Assembly (NCBI GenBank): GCA_963800415.1 | Contig: CAWDBS010000044.1 | Coordinates: 62,001 to 126,000 of the forward strand | From: Palsa-504 sp963800415 | GTDB lineage: Bacteria; Actinomycetota; Actinomycetes; Streptosporangiales; Streptosporangiaceae | Direction: 5' to 3' | Length of the DNA stretch: 64,000 nt | In this document: positions 1 through 6,790 of the stretch, piece by piece | Position numbering within the stretch: the stretch's first letter is position 1 | Layout of the letters: the number at the start of each line of letters is the position of its first letter | Notes under the pieces: model-generated | Seen by the model: the letters and a program-made list of their open reading frames with translations, nothing else | Database searches by the model: none | Told to the model about the DNA's origin: nothing | Position numbers and translations under genes: made by a program

Positions 1-674
1 AGGTCGCGCGGCCCGCGGACGCCGGACTCGGCGACCTTGACGACGCCGTCGGGTATCCGCCCGGCCATCCGGCCGAAGATCCCGCGGTCCACCTTGAGCG
101 TAGCCAGGTTGCGCGCGTTGACCCCGATGACTTTGGCGCCCGCCTCGAGCGCGCGGTCGAGCTCGGGCTCGGCGTGCACCTCCACCAGCGGCAGCAGGCC
201 GATCGAGACGGCCCGCTCGACCAGCGAGACCAGCGCGCTCTGCTCGAGCGCGGCCACGATCAGCAGCACCACGTCCGCGCCGTGCGCGCGCGCCTCCCAC
301 AGCTGGTAGGAGCTGACCACGAAGTCCTTGCGCAGCAGCGGCACCTGCACGGCCCGGCGCACCGCGTCCAGGTCATCCAGGCTGCCGCCGAAACGCCGCG
401 GCTCGGTCAGCACGCTGATCACCTTGGCGCCGCCGGCCTCGTAGTCCGCGGCCAGCGCGGCCGGGTCGGCGATGGTCGCCATCTTCCCCCGGGACGGGCT
501 GGCCCGCTTGACCTCGGCGATTACGCTGACGCCTTCCGCCTTCAGCGCAGCCATCGCGTCCCGTGGTGACGACGCCCGCCGCGCCATCTCCTTCAGGTGG
601 TCAAGAGAGACCTGGCGCTGCCGTTCGGCGAGATCGGCACGCACGCCGTCTAGGATCTCGTCGAGCACACTCAC
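1..674 (-). CDS. trpC: Indole-3-glycerol phosphate synthase TrpC (3' end beyond window)
   Basis: This enzyme closes the indole ring in tryptophan synthesis, converting CdRP to indole-3-glycerol phosphate in the cytosol. About 224 codons of a protein usually near 265 residues are visible; the C-terminus lies past the left edge. The translation shows the TrpC block AEVKRASPSRG at about residues 53-63 with the catalytic Glu and Lys, then LLRKDF and a late VAESGV motif, all typical of the (beta/alpha)8 fold. The GTG at 672-674 was chosen because the family's N-terminal helix (VLDEIL...) follows directly. It lies downstream of the response regulator and the Trp membrane protein on the same strand, with about 110 bp before it. 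Confidence 0.95.
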   Translation of the reverse strand, partial: MSVLDEILDGVRADLAERQRQVSLDHLKEMARRASSPRDAMAALKAEGVSVIAEVKRASPSRGKMATIADPAALAADYEAGGAKVISVLTEPRRFGGSLDDLDAVRRAVQVPLLRKDFVVSSYQLWEARAHGADVVLLIVAALEQSALVSLVERAVSIGLLPLVEVHAEPELDRALEAGAKVIGVNARNLATLKVDRGIFGRMAGRIPDGVVKVAESGVRGPRD

Positions 675-783
675 GCGGTTCGCTCGTCCCCTCACGTCGG
701 AACTGTTGCGCCACCGATGGTAGCCCGGCCCCCCTCGTGCTCCCGTGACTGCCCCCCTGAAATCGCGCTCGCGTCTCCTTTTG

Positions 784-1512
784 TCAGGGATCGATGGCGT
801 AGCCGGCGCCGCGGGCCGTCCTGATCACGCCGGTCTTCCTGTCCGACCCGATCTTGGCGCGGAGCTGGCCGATGTAGACGTCTGCGGTCCGTTCCCCGGC
901 CGCAGGGTGGCCCGCCGCGGCGAGCAGCTGGCGGCGGGACAGGACGCGTCCCGGATGGTCGAGCAGGGCGGCCAGGACGGCGAACTCGGTCGCGGTCAGC
1001 TTCACCGGCTGGCCGTCCGCCACCACGCAGCGGCCCGGGCCGTCGAGCCGGAGCCCCCCGGCGGCCCGTTCGGCGGATCCTGCCTGGCCGGCCCGCCACG
1101 GCGCGGGCTCGGCCAGCACGTCGCGGACCATGGCGACCAGCTGGCGCGGGCCGAAGGGCCGGGCCAGCCACCGCCGCGGGCCCGTGCTCCCGGCGCGGGC
1201 CAGACCGCGCGGCCGGGGTCCCTGCGGGCCGGCCATCAGGAAGATGACCGGGGTCCGCAGCGCGCGCCGGATGCGCCTCGGGTCCAGGCCGGGCATGGTC
1301 AGGTCGAGCACGGCCGCGGCGTCCGGGCCGCCGGGCAGCTCGGCCAGGGCCTGCTCCGGCGTGGTCACCAGCCGCACCCGCAGCCCGTCCCGGCGCAGGT
1401 AGCGAGCCGACATCTCGGCGACCTCGGGCTCGTGCTCCGCGAGCAGGACCGAGCGGGGCCCGGCCTGGCTTTCTCCCCCAAGCCCACCTCTAGGGGCGGG
1501 TACCGTCATCAA
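784..1512 (-). CDS. Atypical OmpR-family response regulator
   Basis: The N-terminal half (about 20-135) is a receiver-like domain with the putative phospho-acceptor Asp near residue 70 in VLDLTMPG. The C-terminal half (about 150-242) is a winged helix of the OmpR/PhoB type, with LTATEFAVLAALLDHPGRVL and a terminal GAGYAI wing. The receiver is degenerate: the usual acidic pair reads EHE, the Thr/Ser position falls in FLMAG, and the invariant KPF lysine is Arg (ARPF). It may therefore act without canonical phosphorylation; this is inference. No histidine kinase lies beside it. It overlaps the end of the Trp membrane protein gene by about 20 bp and precedes trpC, so it is probably co-transcribed. 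ATG at 1512 or 1509 could start it. Confidence 0.8.
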   Translation of the reverse strand: MMTVPAPRGGLGGESQAGPRSVLLAEHEPEVAEMSARYLRRDGLRVRLVTTPEQALAELPGGPDAAAVLDLTMPGLDPRRIRRALRTPVIFLMAGPQGPRPRGLARAGSTGPRRWLARPFGPRQLVAMVRDVLAEPAPWRAGQAGSAERAAGGLRLDGPGRCVVADGQPVKLTATEFAVLAALLDHPGRVLSRRQLLAAAGHPAAGERTADVYIGQLRAKIGSDRKTGVIRTARGAGYAIDP

Positions 1513-2209
1513 CCGTCGGGTCGACGTCGTGGCTCAGCGACTCCCACATGCTGGCGGTGTCATCCGGGGGGGCGACCCCCCGGATCCCCCCGGTCACGGG
1601 GGGGCTCCCCGCCCCCCCGTACCCCCCTGGCCCCCGTTGGAATCGGGCGCCCATGACCGGCCAGCGCGGGCCGCGCCAGGCGGTGGCCAGGCCCGCCAGC
1701 ACGATCGCGGCCGCGCCGGCGAGGGCCGCGGCGCGCCAGGGTGCGCCGGCCAGGATAGCCCGGCTCGGCCCGGCGATGACGATCTCGTGCACCGCGCCGC
1801 CGGAGGACGCGCCGCTCGTCGTCGAGCCGCCCAGCGGGCCGTCCAGTGCACCACCCACCTCCCCTGCCCCCTTCTCTACCGCCGTGGCGAGCACAGTCGA
1901 GGCCCGCAGGCCGGCCATGACGGCCGCCGCTGCGCCCGCGCCGAGCACGGCCAGCAGGACGCCGACGGCGCGCCTGAGCACCGACCTGGTGGCGATTACC
2001 GCCGCCAGGCAGGCCAGCGCGGCCAGCGCGAGCGCGCTGGCCAGCGGGACGAGCTGCTGCCCGGTGACCGCGATGTGCTGCGCGGGCAGCGGCTTGGGCG
2101 GGGTGAAGATGGCGTGCGCCCAGGCTTGGCGGGTGGCGAGCACGACCAGCCCGGCGCCGGCCGCGCCGGCCAGCAGCGCCAGCACGAACTCCCTGCGCAT
2201 GGCCGGCAT
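1490..2209 (-). CDS. Tryptophan-operon-associated membrane protein (Trp_oprn_chp type)
   Basis: A four-helix integral membrane protein of the family regularly found between trpE and trpC in actinobacteria; its function is unknown. Hydrophobic segments lie near residues 8-28, 50-70, 80-100 and 155-175, with a Gly/Ser/Ala-rich loop before the last. After helix four the motif WPVMGARF is followed by a GC-rich repeat encoding a Gly/Pro-rich stretch, and then the family's usual C-terminal motif resumes (MWESLSHDVDPT). The repeat is thus read through in frame. The ATG at 2209 lies 6 bp after the hisI stop. The gene normally expected between them, trpE, is absent. Confidence 0.88.
   Translation of the reverse strand: MPAMRREFVLALLAGAAGAGLVVLATRQAWAHAIFTPPKPLPAQHIAVTGQQLVPLASALALAALACLAAVIATRSVLRRAVGVLLAVLGAGAAAAVMAGLRASTVLATAVEKGAGEVGGALDGPLGGSTTSGASSGGAVHEIVIAGPSRAILAGAPWRAAALAGAAAIVLAGLATAWRGPRWPVMGARFQRGPGGYGGAGSPPVTGGIRGVAPPDDTASMWESLSHDVDPTVDDGTRP
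1564..1635 (-). repeat. GC-rich palindromic coding repeat, copy A
   Basis: A 72-bp element of G and C runs, about 95 percent identical by eye to the copy at 44801-44873. It sits in the 3' part of the Trp membrane protein gene with its G-rich strand as coding strand. It is read as GGYGGAGSPPVTGGIRGV. Of the three forward frames two are open and the third is closed by a TGA in the centre. It contains a strong 3' hairpin (CCGGGGGG pairing with CCCCCCGG). Confidence 0.8.
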
Positions 2210-2215
2210 CTAAGC

Positions 2216-2557
2216 TCAGTGCTCTTTCAGCAAGACGTCGGCGTCGAAGCAGGTCCGGTCGCCGGTGTGGCAGGCGGCGCCGGCCTGGTCGACCTTGACC
2301 ACCAGGGCGTCGCCGTCGCAGTCCAGCGCCACCGATTTCACCCACTGGCAGTGCCCGGACGTGTCGCCCTTCACCCAGTACTCCCGCCTGCTGCGCGACC
2401 AGTAGGTGCACCGGCCCGTGGTGAGGGTGCGATGCAGCGCCTCGTCATCCATCCAGCCGAGCATCAGCACTTCGCCGGTGTCATATTGCTGGGCGATGGC
2501 CGCGACCAGGCCTGATGCATCACGCTTCAGCCGGGCCGCGATGGCAGGGTCGAGCAT
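2216..2557 (-). CDS. hisI: Phosphoribosyl-AMP cyclohydrolase HisI
   Basis: This catalyses the third step of histidine synthesis, opening the purine ring of phosphoribosyl-AMP in the cytosol. The 113-residue length is that of the monofunctional actinobacterial enzyme without a HisE domain. Visible hallmarks are the WMDDEAL motif, the SRSRREYWVKGDTSG substrate-binding block, the metal-binding CDGD and the Cys pair in ACHTGDRTCF. The gene stands apart from the hisD-F operon, separated by ppgK and two other genes, and is followed after 6 bp by the Trp membrane protein. It is divergent from the TIGR03085-type gene; the roughly 95-bp gap between them holds a partial GC-rich repeat. Confidence 0.95.
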   Translation of the reverse strand: MLDPAIAARLKRDASGLVAAIAQQYDTGEVLMLGWMDDEALHRTLTTGRCTYWSRSRREYWVKGDTSGHCQWVKSVALDCDGDALVVKVDQAGAACHTGDRTCFDADVLLKEH

Positions 2558-2570
2558 CGTTCCCCTCTCC

Positions 2571-2599
2571 TCGGGGTCCGGGGGGTCGTCCCCCGGGCC
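2571..2599 (+). repeat. Partial GC-rich palindrome (copy E), intergenic
   Basis: A short GC hairpin resembling only the 3' end of the coding-repeat family (GGTCCGGGGGGTCGTCCCCC). It lies between the divergent hisI and TIGR03085-type starts. It may be a solo remnant or an independent hairpin. Confidence 0.5.
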
Positions 2600-2639
2600 A
2601 GCACTGCGCTGTCACTTCAGCCAGGGTAGCAATGGCGCC

Positions 2640-2645
2640 TACCAT
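2640..2645 (+). promoter_or_regulatory. Candidate -10 box (TACCAT), leaderless start
   Basis: TACCAT ends 6 nt before the GTG at 2652, and no Shine-Dalgarno sequence is visible. This placement would make the transcript begin at the start codon. No clear -35 box was found. Confidence 0.35.
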
Positions 2646-2651
2646 CAGCAG

Positions 2652-3314
2652 GTGAGCTACTCCTCCGAAGAGCGTCTCGCGCTGTGCGCGCTGCTGGACA
2701 AGACCGGTCCCGACGCGCCGACGCTGTGCGAAGGCTGGACCACCGGCGACCTCGCCGCGCACCTGGTGCTGCGCGAGCGCCGCCCGGACGCCGCGGCCGG
2801 CGTGATGGGCGGCCCGCTGGCCGGCTACACGGCCCGCGTGCAACAGCGGATCAGGGCGCGGATCCCGTTCCCCGACCTGGTGCGGATCATCAGGTCGGGG
2901 CCGCCCCGGCTGTCGGTGATGGCGCTCCCGGGCGTGGACGAACGCGCCAACGCGGTGGAGTTCTTCGTGCACCAGGAGGACGTACAGCGCGCCGCGCCCG
3001 GCTGGGAGCCGCGCGAGCTCAGCGGCGGCGAATCGGACATGCTCTGGCAGCGGCTGCGGATGGCATGGTTCTTGCTCCGCAAGGCGCCGGTCGGCGTGGA
3101 GCTGGCCCGGGACGACATCGATACCGGCGAGGTGAGCGGGGAGGGCCCGGCCTACCGCATCACGGCGAAGAATACGACCCCCGCCGTCACCGTCGTCGGC
3201 AGCCCGGCCGAGCTCACCATGTGGGTGATGGGCCGCACGACCGCGGCCCGGGTGCGCATGGACGGAATCCAGGCCGCGGTGACCAAGCTCGCCGAGGCGA
3301 ACTGGCGGCAGTGA
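2652..3314 (+). CDS. TIGR03085-type conserved actinobacterial protein (DinB/MDMPI-like fold)
   Basis: A protein of about 220 residues matching the actinobacterial family often found beside histidine genes and annotated as TIGR03085 / mycothiol-dependent-isomerase-like. The N-terminal block APTLCEGWTTGDLAAHLV, followed by RERRPDAAAG, is characteristic of that fold; the His in DLAAHL and the later FFVHQED are candidate metal-site residues. Its biochemical role is not known. The GTG at 2652 was chosen because family members begin a few residues before the ERLALCALL segment; the longer upstream reading frame runs into the hisI side and looks non-coding. It converges on the small membrane protein at 3328 with a 13-bp gap. 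Confidence 0.8.
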   Translation: MSYSSEERLALCALLDKTGPDAPTLCEGWTTGDLAAHLVLRERRPDAAAGVMGGPLAGYTARVQQRIRARIPFPDLVRIIRSGPPRLSVMALPGVDERANAVEFFVHQEDVQRAAPGWEPRELSGGESDMLWQRLRMAWFLLRKAPVGVELARDDIDTGEVSGEGPAYRITAKNTTPAVTVVGSPAELTMWVMGRTTAARVRMDGIQAAVTKLAEANWRQ

Positions 3315-3327
3315 ATGAGCTGAGCGG

Positions 3328-3678
3328 CTAGCTGCCCATCTCCCGCTTGAGCCGGGCCAGTTCGTCGTCCACGTCCTGGGTGGCGGGGCGGGCCGGCGGG
3401 TACGGAGTGGCGACGGGCTCGACGTCGGCCCGCGGCAGCGGCCTGCTGTTCTGCGGGTAGTCGGGCTCGCGGACCTCACGCTCGGCCTTCTTGCCCGAGA
3501 CCTGCCGCCTCGAACCGGCCACCTTGATAGCCACCGCGATCGCGCCGACCACGAGCGCCGCGAGCACCAGGTAGGTCACGGCGTGAATGATGAAGCCGAT
3601 CACCGAGCCGACGATCAGGAACGCGATCAGTATGCCGGCGCCGATGGCGGCGAGCTTGAACCAGCGCATCCGCCGCAT
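3328..3678 (-). CDS. Small hypothetical membrane protein
   Basis: A 116-residue protein with a basic N-terminus (MRRMRWFK) and two hydrophobic segments at about residues 8-30 and 34-55. A hydrophilic cytoplasmic-looking tail follows, ending in an acidic/basic helix (DVDDELARLKREMGS). No enzymatic motif is visible and I do not recognise the family. It is transcribed alone, convergent with the TIGR03085-type gene and divergent from ppgK. The ATG at 3678 fits the membrane topology; a second Met sits three residues later. Confidence 0.7.
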   Translation of the reverse strand: MRRMRWFKLAAIGAGILIAFLIVGSVIGFIIHAVTYLVLAALVVGAIAVAIKVAGSRRQVSGKKAEREVREPDYPQNSRPLPRADVEPVATPYPPARPATQDVDDELARLKREMGS

Positions 3679-3773
3679 CCTCTCTCGACAGGGATCTGTC
3701 CTCTCTCGCGATATTACCTGACTTTCCGCCCGCGCAGAGCGCCAGGCCCGCTGTAATCAGGCAGGCCATTTAT

Positions 3774-3779
3774 TACGCT
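3774..3779 (+). promoter_or_regulatory. Candidate -10 box (TACGCT) of leaderless ppgK
   Basis: TACGCT ends 6 nt before the ppgK ATG at 3786, leaving no room for a ribosome binding site. The same hexamer and spacing precede ileS. Confidence 0.45.
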
Positions 3780-3785
3780 GATGCC

Positions 3786-4562
3786 ATGCACGCACTCGGC
3801 ATTGACATCGGCGGTTCCGGCATCAAGGCAGCACCCGTGGACGTGGCCACCGGAAAGCTGCTCGCAGAACGGCAGAAGATCGCCACGCCGCGCCCGGCGG
3901 TGCCGGACGCGGTTGCCGACGTGGTAAAGCAGCTCACCACCTCCTTCAGCTGGTCAGGTCCGGTCGGCATCACCTTCCCCGGCGTGGTCACCGACGGCGA
4001 AATCAGGACCGCCGCCAACCTGGACTCAGCCTGGATCGGGATCGATGCGGGCGCGCTGTTCGCCAAGGCCGCCGGCAACCCGGTCCGGGTGCTGAACGAC
4101 GCCGACGCGGCCGGCGTGGCCGAGATGACGTTCGGCGCGGGGATCGGCGATATGGGCACCGTGCTGATGCTGACCTTCGGCACCGGGATCGGCAGCGCCC
4201 TGTTCACCTCCGGGGTGCTGGTGCCGAACACCGAGTTCGGGCACGTCGAGATCCACGGTCAGGACGCCGAGACGCGCGCGTCCGAGCGGGCCAAGGGACT
4301 GCACGACCTGAGCTGGGGCAAGTGGGCGGGCCGGGTCGATGAGTACCTCCGGCACATCGAGGCGCTGCTCTCGCCGCACCTGATTATTGTCGGCGGCGGC
4401 ATCAGCAAGCAGGCGGATAAGTGGGTGCCGCGGCTGACCGGGATCCGGGCCCGCATCGTGCCCGCGGTGCTGCTCAACGACGCCGGCATCGTCGGTGCCG
4501 CGATGGCCACCTCGACCGGCTCCGCCCCTGACACCTCAGGCGCGACCGGAACCGGCGCCTAG
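3786..4562 (+). CDS. ppgK: Polyphosphate glucokinase
   Basis: This phosphorylates glucose to glucose-6-phosphate using inorganic polyphosphate (and usually ATP) in the cytosol. The 258-residue length and the ROK-family layout fit: an N-terminal phosphate-binding loop GIDIGGSGIKAA, the glucose-site NDADAAGVAEM near residue 108, LTFGTGIGSALF, and the FGHVEIHG motif that corresponds to the ROK GHxxx(D/E) segment. IIVGGGISKQADKW near residue 200 is the C-terminal nucleotide/phosphate segment. It stands alone on the plus strand, converging on hisF with only 7 bp between them and no terminator-like hairpin. The C-terminal Thr/Gly/Ala tail is low complexity. Confidence 0.93.
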   Translation: MHALGIDIGGSGIKAAPVDVATGKLLAERQKIATPRPAVPDAVADVVKQLTTSFSWSGPVGITFPGVVTDGEIRTAANLDSAWIGIDAGALFAKAAGNPVRVLNDADAAGVAEMTFGAGIGDMGTVLMLTFGTGIGSALFTSGVLVPNTEFGHVEIHGQDAETRASERAKGLHDLSWGKWAGRVDEYLRHIEALLSPHLIIVGGGISKQADKWVPRLTGIRARIVPAVLLNDAGIVGAAMATSTGSAPDTSGATGTGA

Positions 4563-4569
4563 TTCCTGC

Positions 4570-5384
4570 CTATAAGCGGACCGGGTACCCCGCGCCGCGC
4601 AGGGCGGTCTTGACCTGCCAGATGCGCAGCATGCCGAAGTGGAACACGCTGGCCGCCAGCACCGCGTCCGCGCCCGCGTCCACGGCCGGCGCGAAGTGGG
4701 CGAGCGTGCCCGCGCCGCCGCTGGCTATCACCGGGACGGTCACCACGGCGCGCACCGCCCGGATCAGTTCGGTGTCGAAGCCGGCGGTGGTTCCGTCCGC
4801 GTCCATCGAGTTCAGCAGGATCTCGCCCGCGCCGAGCTCGGTGGCCCGACGGGCCCAGTCCACCGCGTCGATCCCGGTGCCGACCCGGCCGCCATGCGTG
4901 GTCACCTCGAATAGCGCTGGCCCGGGGGCGACCCCGGGAACCCCCCGCTCACGGGGCTCTCCGCCCCCCCGAACCCCCCCGACCGCCGCGCGTCCACCGA
5001 CAGAACCACGCACTGTGACCCGAACCGCCGGGCCGCCTCGGCCAGCAGTTCCGGCCGGGCGATGGCGGCGGTGTTGAGCGAGACCTTGTCCGCCCCGGCT
5101 CGCAGCAGCCGGTCCACGTCGTCGACGCTGCGCACGCCGCCGCCCACGGTGAGCGGGATGAACACCTGCTCGGCGGTGCGCCGCACCACGTCGTACATGG
5201 TGTCCCGGCCGCCGCTGGACGCGGTGATGTCCAGGAAAGTGAGCTCGTCGGCCCCTTCGGCGTCATAGCAGGAGGCCAGCTCCACCGGATCGCCGGCGTC
5301 CCGCAACGCGCGGAAATTGACCCCCTTGACCACCCGGCCGCCGTCCACGTCCAGGCAGGGGATGACCCGAACCGCGACACTCAT
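4570..5384 (-). CDS. hisF: Imidazole glycerol phosphate synthase cyclase HisF, interrupted by a GC-rich repeat with a -1 frame change
   Basis: HisF is the cyclase of the HisH-HisF complex, making IGP and AICAR. Residues 1-134 read normally (start ATG 5384), including catalytic Asp12 in CLDVD and Asp131 in SVDARR. A repeat of about 68 bp (4918-4985) then begins in the loop that precedes FEVTTHGG. In the starting frame translation ends at 4902 (GQRYSR, stop). The second half, from FEVTTHGG through LLNSMDADG and VPVIASGGAG to the end at 4570, is intact but in the -1 frame. A TCG GGG GGG codon series lies at the entry of the repeat and hairpins follow, so a -1 slip, a miscounted G run or a real inactivating mutation are all possible. 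Each half looks fully conserved, which argues against an old pseudogene. Confidence 0.85.
4918..4985 (-). repeat. GC-rich palindromic coding repeat, copy B (in hisF)
   Basis: A diverged relative of copies A and C with several small length differences in its G and C runs. On the coding strand it starts with two seven-G runs around TTC and ends with GGGTCGCCCCCGGG. One open frame gives GGFGGAESPVSGGFPG, another VRGGGEPRERGVPG. The second matches the frame used in FtsL. The third frame carries TGA. Confidence 0.8.
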
Positions 5385-5402
5385 TGTCGTTCGCTCGCCT
5401 CC

Positions 5403-5422
5403 GGGGCGCCTTTAGGCGCCCC
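5403..5422 (-). other. Intercistronic hairpin covering the hisA stop codon
   Basis: A perfect 8-bp stem (GGGGCGCC with GGCGCCCC) and a 4-nt loop. The loop contains the TAA stop of hisA. It lies just upstream of the hisF ribosome binding region and has no T run. A processing, mRNA-stability or translation-coupling role is more likely than termination. Confidence 0.55.
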
Positions 5423-6149
5423 TTGGCTCGCTCACCGTTGCCAGGGCTTGCGCCAGGGTGAAGGCACCCTCGTACAGGGCCGTGCCGACGATCGCGCCCT
5501 CCACACCGAGCGGCACCAGCGCCGCGATGGCGCGCAGGTCGGCCAGGCGAGACACTCCCCCGCTGGCCACCACCGGCGCGGACGTGCGCGCGCAGACGTC
5601 GCGCAGCAGGGCCAGGTTGGGGCCCCGCAGGGTGCCGTCCTTGAGCACGTCGGTGACCACGTACCGGGCGCAGCCCTCGGCGTTCAGCCGGTCCAGCGTC
5701 TCGTGCAGCTCCCCGCCCTCGGCCGTCCAGCCGCGGGCGGCCAGCCGGGTGCCCCGGACGTCGAGGCCGACCGCGACCCGCTCGCCGTGCCGGGCGATGA
5801 CCGAACGCACCCAGTCCGGGTTCTCCAGCGCCGCGGTGCCGATGTTGACCCGGGCGCAGCCGGTGCCGAGCGCGCGGGCCAGCGTTTCGTCGTCCCGGAT
5901 GCCACCGGACATCTCCACCTGGACGTCGAGGGTGCGCACCACGTCGGCCAGCAGGTCCGCGTTTGACCCGCGGCCGAACGCCGCATCCAGGTCGACCAGG
6001 TGGATCCACGAGGCGCCGGCCCGCTGCCAGGCCAGCGCGGCCTGGATCGGGTCGCCGTACTGGCCGCCGCTGCCGGCCACGCCCTGGATGAGCTGGACCG
6101 CGTGCCCGTCGGTGACGTCGACGGCGGGTAGCAAGGTCAGCTGAGTCAC
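5412..6149 (-). CDS. priA: Phosphoribosyl isomerase A (HisA/PriA)
   Basis: A (beta/alpha)8 isomerase that converts ProFAR to PRFAR in histidine synthesis. In actinobacteria lacking trpF it usually also isomerises PRA in tryptophan synthesis. It has 245 residues. The catalytic acids are recognisable in LLPAVDVTDGHAVQL near residue 11 and in YVVTDVLKDGTL further on, with phosphate-binding EMSGGIRDD and VVASGGVSRL. The GTG at 6149 overlaps the hisH stop (GTGA). No separate trpF is seen in the window, consistent with the dual role, but the dual activity is inferred from lineage. The stop codon is inside the loop of a strong hairpin. Confidence 0.94.
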   Translation of the reverse strand: MTQLTLLPAVDVTDGHAVQLIQGVAGSGGQYGDPIQAALAWQRAGASWIHLVDLDAAFGRGSNADLLADVVRTLDVQVEMSGGIRDDETLARALGTGCARVNIGTAALENPDWVRSVIARHGERVAVGLDVRGTRLAARGWTAEGGELHETLDRLNAEGCARYVVTDVLKDGTLRGPNLALLRDVCARTSAPVVASGGVSRLADLRAIAALVPLGVEGAIVGTALYEGAFTLAQALATVSEPRGA

Positions 6150-6790
6150 AGTATCTTCCGCTCGCTCAAAGTCTCCAGCCAGTTGGACAGCAGGGCGGCG
6201 CCTGCGTCGCCCGACTTCTCCGGGTGGAACTGGGTCGCGGCCAGCGCGCCCTGCTCGGCCGCGGCGGCGAACGGCTCGCCGTGCTCGGCCCAGGTGATCA
6301 GGGCGCCGGCCGCGGCGAGCTGCCCGGCGCCAGGCGCCCGCAGCGCGTAGGAGTGCACGAAGTAGAACCGCGTGCCCGGGGCGATCCCGGCGAACAGCGC
6401 CGAGCCTGGCGGCGCGGTCACGGTATTCCAGCCCATGTGCGGCAGCACGCCGGCGTCCAGCCGCTCCACCGTGCCCGGCCAGGCCCCGCAGCCGTCGGAC
6501 TGCACCCCGTGCTCCACGCCCGCCGCGAACAGCACCTGCATGCCGACGCAGATGCCGAGCACCGGGCGGCCGAGCTCGAGCCGCCGGGCGATCAGCTTGT
6601 CGCCGCCGACCGCGCGCAGGCCGGCCATGCAGGCCGCGAACGCGCCCACGCCGGGGACGGCGAGCCCGTCGCAATCCAGCGCGGCGTCGGCGTCCGCGGT
6701 CACCTCGACCTGCGCGCCGACCCGCTCCAGGGCGCGCTGCACCGAGCGCAGGTTTCCCGACCCGTAGTCGAGCACCACGATTTTTTTCAT
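6146..6790 (-). CDS. hisH: Imidazole glycerol phosphate synthase amidotransferase HisH
   Basis: The class-I glutamine amidotransferase subunit that supplies ammonia to HisF. The triad is visible: Cys81 in GICVGMQ, and His189 and Glu191 in QFHPEKSG. The N-terminal LDYGSGNLRSV and the PGVGAF oxyanion segment are standard, as is PHMGWN near residue 118. The 214-residue length is normal. It overlaps hisB upstream and hisA downstream by 4 bp each (ATGA and GTGA), so its translation is coupled to its partners. HisH is intact while its obligate partner HisF is interrupted by a repeat in this sequence. Confidence 0.96.
   Translation of the reverse strand: MKKIVVLDYGSGNLRSVQRALERVGAQVEVTADADAALDCDGLAVPGVGAFAACMAGLRAVGGDKLIARRLELGRPVLGICVGMQVLFAAGVEHGVQSDGCGAWPGTVERLDAGVLPHMGWNTVTAPPGSALFAGIAPGTRFYFVHSYALRAPGAGQLAAAGALITWAEHGEPFAAAAEQGALAATQFHPEKSGDAGAALLSNWLETLSERKIL

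Noticed and set aside
2571..2599. The GC hairpin as a rho-independent terminator
   Set aside because: It lies between divergent gene starts and has no T run on either strand.
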